A program made the translations under genes and the position numbers. Under the pieces are notes generated by a model. That model saw only the letters and a list, made by a program, of their open reading frames with translations, had not been told where the DNA came from and ran no database searches. This document shows, piece by piece, positions 18,586 through 28,406 of a stretch of 64,000 nt of DNA. The stretch comes from Roseburia sp. 499 (GTDB taxonomy: Bacteria > Bacillota > Clostridia > Lachnospirales > Lachnospiraceae), in contig NZ_CP135164.1 of the NCBI RefSeq assembly GCF_001940225.2, forward strand, positions 1,426,001 to 1,490,000, given 5' to 3'. Position 1 is the stretch's first letter. Each line of letters opens with the position of its first letter.

Positions 18586-19458
18586 ATGGTACAAATTGAA
18601 CCAAAAGAATATCCGGCAATTGGATCATATGTTGATGTAGGAACATATCAAGCACACTATTACGCAAAAGGTGAGGGTGATGTTGCATTTGTTTTTATTA
18701 CGGGTTCCGGAACACCATGTGCTTATACGGATTTTTATATGATTCAGAATATGTTGTCAACAATGGGACAGACAGTGACATTTGACCATGCGGGAAGTGG
18801 TTGGAGTTCGAGTACGGAAACGGAGCGTTCAATCGAAAATCTTGTTAAAGAACTTTCGATATTGATTGATACGGTTGCTCCAAACAAGCCGATAATTTTA
18901 CTTTGCCATTCTCTTGGTTCTCTTGAAGCAATTGGCTATGCCCAAATGAATCCAGAAAAAGTGAAAGGCATTATATTTTTGGATTCTGGAAGTCCGGAGT
19001 TTTATAGTACAGATTCTGAAATTTTCGCAAAAATAATTAATCGAGGAAGTGCATTTATCAGAACAATTGGTATCAATCGTCTATTGGGAGAGCTTGGAAT
19101 TATGTTGCCATTATACGGTGAAAATATTAGAAATCACAACATTCCGGAAGAAGTGAAGGAAATAGATAAATCAATGTATTATCAATTTACAGGAAACTCG
19201 GCTTCATTGGACAACATTAAACTCATCAACGAAAATGCAAAAAAGGTTCGTGAAGGCTCTTTGTTAGGTAAAATACCGATACTTGTTCTTTCCTCTGATA
19301 ATGGTGATGAATGGAATGATGTACAGATTCAATTGGCATCATGGTCTGAAAACAGTAAACAAGTCATGATTAAGAATGCCGAGCACTATATACACTGGTC
19401 AAATTATGACAAGGTTTCATATTATATTGAGTTGTTTGTTGAAGATATCTTGAATTAG
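18586..19458 (+). CDS. Alpha/beta hydrolase
   Basis: 290-aa hydrolase. The oxyanion region is FITGSGTPCAY, the nucleophile elbow is LLCHSLGSLEA (Ser in H-S-L-G-S), and KNAEHYIHWSN supplies the catalytic histidine near the C-terminus. There is no signal peptide, so it is cytoplasmic. It is complete, unlike the hydrolase remnant at 14495, and the two are not close copies. Ribosome site weak. Substrate unknown. Confidence 0.85.
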   Translation: MVQIEPKEYPAIGSYVDVGTYQAHYYAKGEGDVAFVFITGSGTPCAYTDFYMIQNMLSTMGQTVTFDHAGSGWSSSTETERSIENLVKELSILIDTVAPNKPIILLCHSLGSLEAIGYAQMNPEKVKGIIFLDSGSPEFYSTDSEIFAKIINRGSAFIRTIGINRLLGELGIMLPLYGENIRNHNIPEEVKEIDKSMYYQFTGNSASLDNIKLINENAKKVREGSLLGKIPILVLSSDNGDEWNDVQIQLASWSENSKQVMIKNAEHYIHWSNYDKVSYYIELFVEDILN

Positions 19459-19468
19459 GAGATGAATT

Positions 19469-19822
19469 ATGATAGAAAAAGTAAATATTAAGGAAAAAGT
19501 AAATTCTATAAATGAATTGTTTTCGTATATGCGAATTGGTACATTAAATAATCACATGATTAACGTTCTTCAAGCCGAGAATAGGACACTGGATTTTCAT
19601 ATTCATGAAGAATCGGATGAATTATTTTATTGTATTGAAGGTGAATTTGATATTGAATTTGAAGATGGACTTACTCACCTGGTAGAAAATGATTTTATTA
19701 TTATTCCAAAAGGAGTTAAACATAGACCTGTTTGTAAAAAATTGGTCAAGTGTCTTCTAATTGAAGTTGAGGGGACTCTAAATAAAAGCAATACAGGTGG
19801 TACATATTCGGAAAGTGATTGA
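19469..19822 (+). CDS. Cupin domain protein
   Basis: 117-aa single-domain cupin. Motif 1 is visible as DFHIHEESDELFYCIEGEFD (His, His, Glu ligands) and motif 2 as ENDFIIIPKGVKHRP. It is 10 bp after the hydrolase gene. A second cupin occurs at 21253 in the same block, with different sequence. No substrate can be inferred. Confidence 0.82.
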   Translation: MIEKVNIKEKVNSINELFSYMRIGTLNNHMINVLQAENRTLDFHIHEESDELFYCIEGEFDIEFEDGLTHLVENDFIIIPKGVKHRPVCKKLVKCLLIEVEGTLNKSNTGGTYSESD

Positions 19823-19832
19823 GGAAATGAAA

Positions 19833-20816
19833 ATGATAAGAAATGCACAGAAAGAGGATAAAGAAAATATAACAAAAAATGGAATCATTAGTTCAGAGTT
19901 CATAGAACATAAAAAGCAGATATTATCAATTGCGAGCCGTAACTATATTAGTAAACTTATGGAATTTGAGATACCAAGAATAAATGACGATATTGCAATC
20001 CAAGCCTTTATAGAAGAAAAAATGGAGCATATGCAGGGAGTTGTTTATCTGCAAAAAGGATGTTGCAAAGGATATTTGCTTTATCAGTTATGGGAAGAAG
20101 ATAATATATTACATTGCAATATTCCGATATGGGGATATGGTGCCGAGGGCGAAGACAGAACAAAAATTGTGTCACTCTTATTTCAAGAGTTAGCCGGACA
20201 GTTGGTAAATGGAAAAGTAGTTTCGTTTTCCGTTCATATATATGCACAAGATTTGGAGATACAGAGACTATTTTCCTATATGGAATTTGGAATACAAGCA
20301 GAGACAGGTGTTCGCCTCTTGCAAAAGAATGATATCAATAAAGAATATTGCATAAGAAAAATCGAAGTAAGCGAAATAGGCAAAAGGTGGTCAGAGATTT
20401 GGGCGTTATTAAGTAAGTTGATTATGCATTTAAAGGAGAGTCCTATTTTTTATCCAGGTAATGAGTTTACAGAAGATGTATATAAAGAATTTTTTGAGGA
20501 TGAAGATACTAATGTTTTTATTGCAGAAGAAAACGGAAGAATCATAGGCGTAATTGAAACAAATCCAGAAAGAAATGAATTTATTTTTGGAAAAGAGGAA
20601 TCTGCTAATGTGGGGGAAGCATTTGTACTACCAGAGTATCGAGGAACAAAATTGGCGGAATCATTGCTATTTTATGCAGAAAATGAGTTGCTTATGAAGC
20701 AGTGTTCCTATGAGTGGGTAGAACATGGAACAGCCAACCCTAATGCTAGAGGATTTTGGAATAAATATTTTTCTACATATGAATATGAATTTGTTCGATG
20801 TATAGGAGGTATATAA
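19833..20816 (+). CDS. GNAT acetyltransferase, probably two-domain
   Basis: 327-aa protein. The C-terminal half has a GNAT core: NVFIAEENGRIIGVIETNP, VGEAFVLPEYRGTKLAESLL (acetyl-CoA loop in a degenerate form, YRGTKLA) and HGTANPNARGFWNKYF. The N-terminal half (residues 1-170) has a second, degenerate GNAT-like pattern with GYLLYQLWEEDN. I take ATG 19833, which has GAGGA 7 nt upstream. Its stop and the next start overlap as TAATG. Confidence 0.75.
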   Translation: MIRNAQKEDKENITKNGIISSEFIEHKKQILSIASRNYISKLMEFEIPRINDDIAIQAFIEEKMEHMQGVVYLQKGCCKGYLLYQLWEEDNILHCNIPIWGYGAEGEDRTKIVSLLFQELAGQLVNGKVVSFSVHIYAQDLEIQRLFSYMEFGIQAETGVRLLQKNDINKEYCIRKIEVSEIGKRWSEIWALLSKLIMHLKESPIFYPGNEFTEDVYKEFFEDEDTNVFIAEENGRIIGVIETNPERNEFIFGKEESANVGEAFVLPEYRGTKLAESLLFYAENELLMKQCSYEWVEHGTANPNARGFWNKYFSTYEYEFVRCIGGI

Positions 20817-21253
20817 TGGAAAAGAGTAAAAAAATTTTCGTTGATTTTTTAGATCAATATAATGAATGTTTTTATAACAAAGATATAGTAGGTTTAAAAG
20901 AATTTTATGATACGCAAAGCAATGTGTTGATATATTTTGATAATCATAAAGGCAATGATACATATACTTTAGAGGAGCATTTGCAACTGATTTCAGACTT
21001 TTTTGTGAAGGGAAAGCAAACAGAGTCAGGGGGCGTAGAGCCGCTTATCATAGAAAATTTAAATGTTTTCCATAAAGAAAATGCAGCGTGTTTATGTTTT
21101 ATTTCTAAGTATAAAAGTTTTCCTGTTCCGGTAGTACGAAGTACCATGTATTTGGAGCGTATCGAGGATAAGTGGAAAATTATGCATGCGCACTTTTCTT
21201 TTGAACCTGAAAAGAACCTGAAAAATAGAATAGATATTGTAGGAGGCATGTAA
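20816..21253 (+). CDS. NTF2/SnoaL-like protein
   Basis: 145-aa protein that fits the nuclear-transport-factor-2 cone fold: helix FLDQYNECFYNKDIVGLKEF, then strands ending YLERIEDKWKIMHAHFSF, the usual close of DUF4440/SnoaL-type proteins. Ribosome site ATAGGAGG, with start and stop overlapping as TAATG at both ends. Role unknown. Confidence 0.75.
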   Translation: MEKSKKIFVDFLDQYNECFYNKDIVGLKEFYDTQSNVLIYFDNHKGNDTYTLEEHLQLISDFFVKGKQTESGGVEPLIIENLNVFHKENAACLCFISKYKSFPVPVVRSTMYLERIEDKWKIMHAHFSFEPEKNLKNRIDIVGGM

Positions 21254-21594
21254 TGAAAGATTTTCCAGATTTTATGAAGAGCAAATATAACCACATAGAT
21301 AGTAGTCAACAAAATACAAAAGACATTGATGGATACTATTTTGAAGGAAAAGATGGTAGCCAGATGGCTTTTTGGACGTATTATTCAGATCGAGAATCAA
21401 AAGAGCAGATACATGAATTTGATGAATATACGTTATGTGTGGCAGGTGAGTATGTTGAAATATTTAATAATGAAGAACACATTTTAAGACCGGGAGATGA
21501 AATTATTGTTCCGAAGGGAACACCACATCATGGAAGAGTGAAAGCAGGAACAAGAACAATACATTGTTTTGGTGGAAAAAGAATTAGGCAGTAA
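21253..21594 (+). CDS. Cupin domain protein
   Basis: 113-aa cupin: EYTLCVAGEYVEIFNNEEHI forms motif 1 and LRPGDEIIVPKGTPHHGRV motif 2, with the two histidines at the end. It overlaps the previous gene by one base (TAATG) and is the last gene of the accessory block before the ruvB promoter. Confidence 0.82.
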   Translation: MKDFPDFMKSKYNHIDSSQQNTKDIDGYYFEGKDGSQMAFWTYYSDRESKEQIHEFDEYTLCVAGEYVEIFNNEEHILRPGDEIIVPKGTPHHGRVKAGTRTIHCFGGKRIRQ

Positions 21595-21598
21595 GGCA

Positions 21599-21627
21599 TT
21601 GTTTTTTGAAGATGTAACAGATATAAT
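21599..21627 (+). promoter_or_regulatory. Candidate promoter of ruvB
   Basis: TTGTTT and TATAAT are 17 bp apart, 35 bp before the ruvB ATG. An independent promoter would keep ruvB expressed despite its separation from ruvA. Confidence 0.65.
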
Positions 21628-21662
21628 AGTAAAAGTTAAGATAAAATGGAAGGAACATTTTC

Positions 21663-22655
21663 ATGGAAAAAAGAGTGATTTCCACACAGGCACAGGAAGA
21701 AGATATTAAAATAGAGACAAGCCTGCGTCCTCAAACTTTAAATGAATATATTGGACAGGAAAAGGCAAAGGGAACATTAAAGGTCTATATTGAAGCAGCA
21801 AAACAGCGTAAGGAATCTTTAGACCATGTATTGTTTTATGGACCACCGGGACTTGGTAAAACTACTCTTGCGGGTATTATCGCTAACGAAATGGGTGTAC
21901 ATATGAAGATTACTTCTGGTCCGGCAATCGGAAAACCAGGAGAAATGGCAGCTATTTTAAGTGGACTTCAAGAAGGCGACATCTTATTTGTAGATGAAAT
22001 TCATCGCCTAAACCGTCAGGTAGAGGAAGTTCTTTACCCTGCCATGGAAGATTATGTCATTGATATTATGATTGGAAAGGGAGCAACTGCCCGTTCCATT
22101 CGTCTTGACTTACCACACTTTACACTGGTGGGGGCAACAACAAGAGCTGGTTTGTTATCAGCACCATTGCGTGACCGCTTCGGCGTAGTAAATCATATGG
22201 AGTTCTATACACCGGAGGAATTAAAGACGATTGTTCTTCATTCAGCAAAAAAACTAGATGTTGAGATAGATGAAGAGGGGGCCTTTGAGCTTGCAAGACG
22301 TTCCAGAGGTACTCCAAGACTTGCAAATCGTCTTTTGAAGCGTGTCCGTGATTTCGCCCAGGTAAAATATGATGGAAAAATCAATAAGGAAGTAGCTTCC
22401 TTTGCATTAGATTTATTGGAAGTAGACAAATTTGGATTAGATCAGAATGACAGGAATATTTTATTGACGATTATCGAAAAATTCCAAGGCGGACCGGTAG
22501 GTCTTGATACCCTTGCTGCATCTTTAGGCGAGGATGCAGGGACCATTGAAGATGTGTACGAGCCATATTTGGTGAAGAATGGCTTTATTAACCGTACTCC
22601 CAAGGGAAGAGTGGCTACAGATTTTGCTTATGGACATTTTGGAATTACAAAATAA
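21663..22655 (+). CDS. ruvB: Holliday junction branch migration ATPase RuvB
   Basis: Hexameric AAA+ motor that drives branch migration with RuvA. Walker [12 protein letters not shown], Walker [13 protein letters not shown], sensor [19 protein letters not shown] and the C-terminal winged helix [13 protein letters not shown] are intact. Normal length at 330 aa. It is about 7.2 kb from ruvA, whereas the two are adjacent in most Firmicutes. Confidence 0.96.
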   Translation: MEKRVISTQAQEEDIKIETSLRPQTLNEYIGQEKAKGTLKVYIEAAKQRKESLDHVLFYGPPGLGKTTLAGIIANEMGVHMKITSGPAIGKPGEMAAILSGLQEGDILFVDEIHRLNRQVEEVLYPAMEDYVIDIMIGKGATARSIRLDLPHFTLVGATTRAGLLSAPLRDRFGVVNHMEFYTPEELKTIVLHSAKKLDVEIDEEGAFELARRSRGTPRLANRLLKRVRDFAQVKYDGKINKEVASFALDLLEVDKFGLDQNDRNILLTIIEKFQGGPVGLDTLAASLGEDAGTIEDVYEPYLVKNGFINRTPKGRVATDFAYGHFGITK

Positions 22656-22658
22656 AGG

Positions 22659-22687
22659 TTGTTTTTCTGTAAAAAAAGAGATATACT
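22659..22687 (+). promoter_or_regulatory. Candidate promoter of zapA
   Basis: TTGTTT and TATACT with a 17-bp spacer, about 45 bp upstream of the zapA ATG. Confidence 0.6.
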
Positions 22688-22730
22688 TTTGAGTGTATAT
22701 GGTAAAAGAAAGCAGAGAGGATGAAGACTT

Positions 22731-23252
22731 ATGTCAGCGAAAACCAGCGCAGATGTTTTAATAGGAGGCAAGATTTATACATTAAGCGGATACGAGAGTG
22801 AGGCTTATTTACAGAAGGTTGCTACCTACATCAATAATAAGATAAACGAATTTGACGAGATGGAACAGTTCCGCCGTTTTCCGATGGATATGAAGTCCAC
22901 TCTGTTGGAGTTAAATATTGCGGATGATTATTTCAAGGCTAAAGAACAGGCAGAAACACTGGAACAGGATATAGAGGTTAAGGACAAGGAAATTTATGAT
23001 TTAAAGCATGAACTGATTTCTGCTCAGATAAAGCTGGAGAGTAATGAGAAGGCCATTACAGAGCTTGAAAGAGAAAATAAGGAATTGTTATTACATAAAG
23101 CGAAGCTAGAGGCTTCTTTAGAGGATGCATTACTTGGAAAAGTAAAAGGACAGGCAGAAACGAAAGAGGTTGGAACAAAAGTAGCAACGCAGAAGACAAA
23201 TGGAAATAAAATTTCGCAGGTAAAGACCTCAAAAGAGGAAGGAAACAAGTGA
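22731..23252 (+). CDS. zapA: Cell division protein ZapA
   Basis: FtsZ-bundling protein that stabilises the Z ring. The N-terminal ZapA domain reads ADVLIGGKIYTLSGYESEAY, followed by ATYINNKINEFDEM. A long heptad-type coiled coil fills residues 60-125, and a basic, low-complexity tail follows, making the protein longer (173 aa) than Bacillus ZapA (about 85 aa); an extended form is common in clostridia by recollection. Own promoter and own terminator. Confidence 0.85.
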   Translation: MSAKTSADVLIGGKIYTLSGYESEAYLQKVATYINNKINEFDEMEQFRRFPMDMKSTLLELNIADDYFKAKEQAETLEQDIEVKDKEIYDLKHELISAQIKLESNEKAITELERENKELLLHKAKLEASLEDALLGKVKGQAETKEVGTKVATQKTNGNKISQVKTSKEEGNK

Positions 23253-23258
23253 TAATGA

Positions 23259-23294
23259 GCTCTGAAAAGGAAATAACTTTTCAGAGCGTTTTTA
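23259..23294 (+). terminator. Intrinsic terminator after zapA
   Basis: Stem GCTCTGAAAA/TTTTCAGAGC (23259-23268, 23278-23287), then GTTTTT. Confidence 0.85.
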
Positions 23295-23316
23295 TCTTAT
23301 AATACGAGGTTATATT

Positions 23317-25500
23317 ATGAAAGAAAATAAATTTAAGAAAACAGAATTATTAGCACCGGCAGGATCCTTCGAGACTTTAAAATCGGTAGTAAATGCCGGA
23401 GCAGATGCCGTATATTGTGCAGGAAATCGTTTTGGTGCAAGAGCGTATGCCAATAATTTTACAGAAGAAGAAATGCTTTCGGCCATTGATTTTATGCATC
23501 TAAAAGGGAAAAAGTTGTATATGACAGTGAATACCCTTTTAAAAGAAAAAGAGCTGGAAGAAGAATTATATGATTATCTGAGACCTTATTATGAGGCGGG
23601 ACTGGATGCAGTAATTGTACAGGATTTGGGTGTCATGCGTTTTATACGAGAGCATTTTCCGGAACTTCATATCCATGCAAGTACTCAGATGACCATTACC
23701 GGAGCATATGGGGCAGAGTTGATGCTAAAGGCTGGTTGCAACCGGATTGTAACAGCAAGAGAACTTTCTTTAAAAGAGATTCAGGATATTTACGAGAAGA
23801 CAGGGGCGGAGATTGAGAGCTTTGTTCATGGTGCATTGTGTTATTGTTATTCAGGACAGTGTTTGTTGAGTAGCATGCTTGGAGGTAGAAGCGGCAATCG
23901 AGGACGGTGCGCACAACCTTGCCGTCTTCCTTATGAACTGATTGAAGAAAGAAAGCACGGATTTCTTTTGAGCCCGAAAGATTTGTGTACCATAGACCTG
24001 ATACCGGAATTGATTCAGCATGGGGTACATTCCTTTAAGATTGAAGGACGAATGAAGCAAGCAGAATATGCAGCTGGAGTTACCAGTGTATATCGTCATT
24101 ATATTGACAAATATGAGGACAATCCGCAAGCTTCCTACGAGGTATTGAAAGAAGACAGACAGAAATTATGGGATTTTGGAAATCGTTGTGGATTTACGGA
24201 TGGTTACTACAAGAGACATAATGGGAAAGACATGATTACTTTTGAAAAGCCTTCCCATGAAAAGAGTAATGAGCAACTGCAACAGCAAGTGCGAAATACC
24301 TACATCAATCAGGAAAGAAAAGAAAAAATAAAGGGAATCTTAATACTTTCCAAAGAACTTCCGTCAAAACTTATGTTAGAATATAAAGGTGTGGAAGTAA
24401 CCGTTGAGGGCGATGTGGTACAAAAAGCCCAGAAACAGCCAATGTCAGAAGAAACCATACGGGATAAGATGCAAAAGACCGGAAACACGCCATTTATGTT
24501 TGAAACATTGGAAATAACAATGGAAGAGGATATTTTTATTCCGGTAGGTGCATTGAACAAATTGCGGAGAGAAGGTCTGGAACAGGTAGAACGTCAGATT
24601 CTTGGGACATATAGGCGAAGGATACCGGAGAAAACAGCTAATATCCAAGAAAAGGATAAAGCAAAAAATACATCGAAAGCAAGAGAATGGAACCCAAAGC
24701 TTCATGTATTATTAGAAGAGCCGGAACAGCTTGCCTTTGCATTAAAACAGCCAGAGGTTGACAGAATTTATTTGGATATTTTAAAAGTAACGAAATCAGA
24801 TGTTTGTTCCGTGAAGGCAACCGGAAAAGAAGTGTATCTGGCATTGCCTTATATCATGCGAATGGATTTGGCAAAACGGTTAGAAGCGCTGATTTCAGAA
24901 TTAGAAAAAGAAAATCCTGATGGTTATTTAGTTCGAAATATGGAAGAAATCTGCTTTTTACAGAAACTGGGAATAGATGGAAGTAAGATACAGACAGATT
25001 ATGGAATCTACATATTTTCCAATGAAGCTCAAAATATTTTAAAGGAATGGAAGATAGGGCATTTTACTCTGCCGGTAGAGTTAAACCGTGGGGAATTGTC
25101 AGAGCTGAATTGTGAAATGGGAGAAATGATTCTGTATGGTCATCAGCCGTTAATGATAAGTGCTCAGTGTCTTCACAAAAATGTGGCAGGCTGTGACAAA
25201 ACACCAGGTATTTTTCATATAAAGGACAGATATGGTAAGCTTTTCCCGGTAAAAAATAATTGTAATGCATGTTATAATGTGATTTACAATACCAGTCCAT
25301 TGGTTTTGATGCATCATTTTACAGAAATCCAAAGACTGACGCCGGAGGCAGTAAGACTCAGCTTTACCGTAGAAAACGAGAAGAAAATGGAACAGGTATT
25401 TTCCCTATATCGGCAAGCTTTTATGGAAAAGAAGAAGGTATCGCCGGAACAATATTTTAAGGACTATACCAATGGTCATTTTAAACGAGGAGTAGAATAG
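23317..25500 (+). CDS. U32 family peptidase-like protein
   Basis: 727-aa protein with the U32 signature IESFVHGALCYCYSGQCLLS near residue 175, opening with ELLAPAGSFETLKSVVNAGA. Other members act in 5-hydroxycytidine formation on 23S rRNA (RlhA) or tRNA uridine hydroxylation (TrhP), with Fe-S/prephenate chemistry, rather than as true proteases; some are collagenase-like. The downstream half with CNACYNVIYNTSPL fits the longer architecture with a DUF3656-type insert. It lies directly upstream of the SEDS/PBP pair. Confidence 0.85.
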   Translation: MKENKFKKTELLAPAGSFETLKSVVNAGADAVYCAGNRFGARAYANNFTEEEMLSAIDFMHLKGKKLYMTVNTLLKEKELEEELYDYLRPYYEAGLDAVIVQDLGVMRFIREHFPELHIHASTQMTITGAYGAELMLKAGCNRIVTARELSLKEIQDIYEKTGAEIESFVHGALCYCYSGQCLLSSMLGGRSGNRGRCAQPCRLPYELIEERKHGFLLSPKDLCTIDLIPELIQHGVHSFKIEGRMKQAEYAAGVTSVYRHYIDKYEDNPQASYEVLKEDRQKLWDFGNRCGFTDGYYKRHNGKDMITFEKPSHEKSNEQLQQQVRNTYINQERKEKIKGILILSKELPSKLMLEYKGVEVTVEGDVVQKAQKQPMSEETIRDKMQKTGNTPFMFETLEITMEEDIFIPVGALNKLRREGLEQVERQILGTYRRRIPEKTANIQEKDKAKNTSKAREWNPKLHVLLEEPEQLAFALKQPEVDRIYLDILKVTKSDVCSVKATGKEVYLALPYIMRMDLAKRLEALISELEKENPDGYLVRNMEEICFLQKLGIDGSKIQTDYGIYIFSNEAQNILKEWKIGHFTLPVELNRGELSELNCEMGEMILYGHQPLMISAQCLHKNVAGCDKTPGIFHIKDRYGKLFPVKNNCNACYNVIYNTSPLVLMHHFTEIQRLTPEAVRLSFTVENEKKMEQVFSLYRQAFMEKKKVSPEQYFKDYTNGHFKRGVE

Positions 25501-25503
25501 TTT

Positions 25504-26913
25504 ATGGTACACTTGATTACGGAGCTATCAAAATATTTAATGATTATTCTGTTTGCACTGTATACTTATCAGTGTTTTGCAGTATTAAAACGCAACACAG
25601 ACCCGGAGAAACAGAACAGAAAGTTTCATCAACAGGTATTCTATATGTATATGATACATTTAAATGCCTATCTTGTTTTGTATTTATCTACAAAAAATCA
25701 GAGCTTGATTACTTTTTATCTGATGCAGGTAGTGTATTTTGTGGTAGTACAGATTTGTTATACTACTATTTATCGTAGGGCATCCCGGCTGGTAGTAAAT
25801 AATATGTGTATGCTTATGATGATTGGCTTTATTATATTAACTCGGCTATCTGTGGATTTTGCAGTAAAGCAGTTTAAGATTGCCATTATTTCCATGGCAG
25901 CAACGATGCTGATTCCGTTTTTGATTAGTAGACTGAAGTTTTTTCGCAATCTTTCATGGATGTATGCCATTGCCGGGATTACGCTGCTGGGAGCAGTTGC
26001 AGCATTAGGAGCAGTTTCTCATGGAGCAAAGCTTTCTTTTACTATAGCAGGAATTAACATACAGCCTTCAGAATTCATTAAGATTATTTTTGTATTTTTT
26101 GTGGCAGCTATGTATCATGAATCGACCGAATTTGTGCAGGTAGTAAAAACCACAGCCATTGCGGCACTTCATGTAATCATACTGGTTTTATCCAAGGACC
26201 TGGGAGCAGCGTTGATTTTCTTTATTGCTTATATTGTAATGCTTTATGTTGCCACTCATAAAATCTATTATTTTTTGGGAGGAATTTTATGTGGGTGTGC
26301 TGCATCCGTGGTAGGATATTTTTTGTTCAATCATGTAAGAGTGCGTGTATTGGCATGGCAAGACCCTCTGGCACGGTTTGAAAATGAGGGAAATCAGATA
26401 TCAAATTCACTGTTTGCCATTGGAACCGGAGGTTGGTTTGGAATGGGACTGAATCAGGGAATGCCAAATAAGATACCGGAGGTAAAGCAGGACTTTATTT
26501 TTTCTGCCATTTCCGAAGAATTGGGCGGTATTTTTGCGCTGTGTCTGATTCTGGTATGTATCAGTTGTTTCCTTATGTTTTTGAATATTGCTATGCAGAT
26601 GAAGGATTCTTTTTATAAGCTAGTGGCATTAGGACTTGGAACGATATACGGATTCCAGATATTCCTCTCTGTTGGCGGTGATATTAAGTTTATTCCCTCT
26701 ACCGGTGTAACTTTACCACTGGTAAGTTATGGTGGAAGCTCACTGTTAAGTACATTGATTATTTTCGCTATCATTCAGGGATTATATTTATTACGGGAAC
26801 GTGAGGAAAATGAACTTGAAAAACCAAAAATAAAAAAGAAGAAGAAAGGAGGCAGAGTGACCCATGAGGAAACAGTCAAAATCCATGGAACGAAAGTCCA
26901 GAACTTCGACTAA
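25504..26913 (+). CDS. SEDS peptidoglycan polymerase (FtsW/RodA/SpoVE family)
   Basis: 469-aa polytopic membrane glycosyltransferase that polymerises lipid II with a class B PBP. Family motifs: KLSFTIAGINIQPSEFIKI, LSKDLGAALIFF, and the C-terminal GVTLPLVSYGGSSLL. The C-terminal tail is basic (KPKIKKKKKGG) and cytoplasmic. The gene overlaps its PBP partner by 50 bp, indicating coupled synthesis. Which of FtsW, RodA or SpoVE it corresponds to cannot be fixed from sequence alone. Confidence 0.88.
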   Translation: MVHLITELSKYLMIILFALYTYQCFAVLKRNTDPEKQNRKFHQQVFYMYMIHLNAYLVLYLSTKNQSLITFYLMQVVYFVVVQICYTTIYRRASRLVVNNMCMLMMIGFIILTRLSVDFAVKQFKIAIISMAATMLIPFLISRLKFFRNLSWMYAIAGITLLGAVAALGAVSHGAKLSFTIAGINIQPSEFIKIIFVFFVAAMYHESTEFVQVVKTTAIAALHVIILVLSKDLGAALIFFIAYIVMLYVATHKIYYFLGGILCGCAASVVGYFLFNHVRVRVLAWQDPLARFENEGNQISNSLFAIGTGGWFGMGLNQGMPNKIPEVKQDFIFSAISEELGGIFALCLILVCISCFLMFLNIAMQMKDSFYKLVALGLGTIYGFQIFLSVGGDIKFIPSTGVTLPLVSYGGSSLLSTLIIFAIIQGLYLLREREENELEKPKIKKKKKGGRVTHEETVKIHGTKVQNFD

Positions 26914-28327
26914 TAAAAACAAAAATCGTGAATTTGTGATTATTACATATATGTTCGTTGGAATCTTTATCCTGATGATGGGATATTTTGCTTACTTTCA
27001 AATTTTCAAAAGTGAAGATTTTATTAACAGCCCGTACAATACGAGACAGGATAAGTTTGGAGAACATGTTGTGCGGGGAAGCATTTTATCCTCTGACGGG
27101 AAAACATTGGCAGAAACCATTGTTGAGGAAGATGGCAGTGAAACAAGATATTATCCGTATGGAAATATGTTTGCACATGCAGTAGGCTATGATAGCAATG
27201 GAAAGTCAGGAATCGAATCCTTTGCTAACTTTAATTTGCTGCGTTCTCATGCTTTTTTTTTAGAGCAGATTATAAATGGATTGAAGGATGAAAAGAATCC
27301 TGGAGATAATGTAATTACAACTTTGGATTACTCTGTACAAGAAGTAGCTTATAATGCACTTGGAGATAATAATGGTGCTGTAGTTGTCATGGAGCCGGAA
27401 ACAGGAAAAATACTGGCATGGGTATCCAAACCGGATTTTAATCCAAATACCATAGCAGCAGATTGGGAAAGTATTATTTCTAATACGGACAGCGAGAATT
27501 CTGTATTGCTAAATCGGGTAAGTCAGGGACTGTATCCGCCAGGGTCTACGTTTAAAATATTGACTACTTTGGAATATATTCGAGAAAATCCGAATTATTT
27601 AGATTATACTTATGATTGTACGGGAAGTATTAATAAGGATGAAACAGAAATTCACTGTTATGATAATTCCGTACATGGGACGGAAGATTTAAAAACATCT
27701 TTCGCAAAGTCTTGTAATGCTTCTTATGCAAATATTGGACTTTCCTTGAATAAAACATCTTTTGCAAAACTTTGTAACAGCCTATTATTTAATGCGGATA
27801 TTCCCAGTGCATACCCGTATCAGAAGAGTAGTTTTGTGCTGAATGAGGCTTCGGATACATCTGCTACCATGCAAACAGCAATTGGGCAGGGGCAAACTTT
27901 GGTAACTCCACTTCACATGGCGCTTATTACTTCTGCAATTGCAAATGATGGTGTGTTGATGAAACCTTACATTATTGACCATACAGAAAATTATAAAGGA
28001 ATTTCTGTGAAGGAATATAACCCTTCTACTTATGGAACCTTGCTAAATTCTCAGGAAGCAGCTACCATGCAAGAATTTATGTCTTATGTGGTTAGTGATG
28101 GAACTGGTTCTAAATTAAATGGTCAAAGCTATGAAGCTGCTGGAAAGACCGGTTCTGCAGAATACAGCAATACCAAAGGAGAAAGCCATGCATGGTTTAC
28201 CGGCTATGCTTCTACAGAAGAAAAAGGAACGATAGTAGTAACCGTAATTGTAGAAGGCGGAGGAGCAGGAAGCTCTGTAGCAGTTCCGATTGCAAAGCAG
28301 GTTTTTGATACCTATTTTAATAATTAA
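26864..28327 (+). CDS. Class B penicillin-binding protein (transpeptidase)
   Basis: 487-aa peptidoglycan transpeptidase with one N-terminal membrane helix (about residues 24-45). Active-site motifs: PPGSTFK (nucleophile Ser near 228), SCN near 283 and KTGSAE near 428. The short linker region and absence of PASTA repeats resemble the clostridial PBP2/PbpA group paired with SEDS proteins. The GGAGG site is 11 nt before the ATG, inside the upstream gene. Confidence 0.9.
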   Translation: MRKQSKSMERKSRTSTNKNKNREFVIITYMFVGIFILMMGYFAYFQIFKSEDFINSPYNTRQDKFGEHVVRGSILSSDGKTLAETIVEEDGSETRYYPYGNMFAHAVGYDSNGKSGIESFANFNLLRSHAFFLEQIINGLKDEKNPGDNVITTLDYSVQEVAYNALGDNNGAVVVMEPETGKILAWVSKPDFNPNTIAADWESIISNTDSENSVLLNRVSQGLYPPGSTFKILTTLEYIRENPNYLDYTYDCTGSINKDETEIHCYDNSVHGTEDLKTSFAKSCNASYANIGLSLNKTSFAKLCNSLLFNADIPSAYPYQKSSFVLNEASDTSATMQTAIGQGQTLVTPLHMALITSAIANDGVLMKPYIIDHTENYKGISVKEYNPSTYGTLLNSQEAATMQEFMSYVVSDGTGSKLNGQSYEAAGKTGSAEYSNTKGESHAWFTGYASTEEKGTIVVTVIVEGGGAGSSVAVPIAKQVFDTYFNN

Positions 28328-28340
28328 TTTCTTGTCTGTC

Positions 28341-28369
28341 TTGCAAGATAGTCGAAAAAGAGGTATACT
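28341..28369 (+). promoter_or_regulatory. Candidate promoter of NUDIX gene
   Basis: TTGCAA and TATACT with a 17-bp spacer, about 37 bp upstream of the ATG at 28407. Confidence 0.6.
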
Positions 28370-28406
28370 GTTTTCAAGTTCTAAAACCACATCAGGAGGT
28401 ATTGCA

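Noticed and set aside
14490-21660. Accessory block considered as a chromosomal integron cassette array
   Set aside because: No integrase and no regularly repeated attC-like sites between genes; the two palindromes differ from each other.
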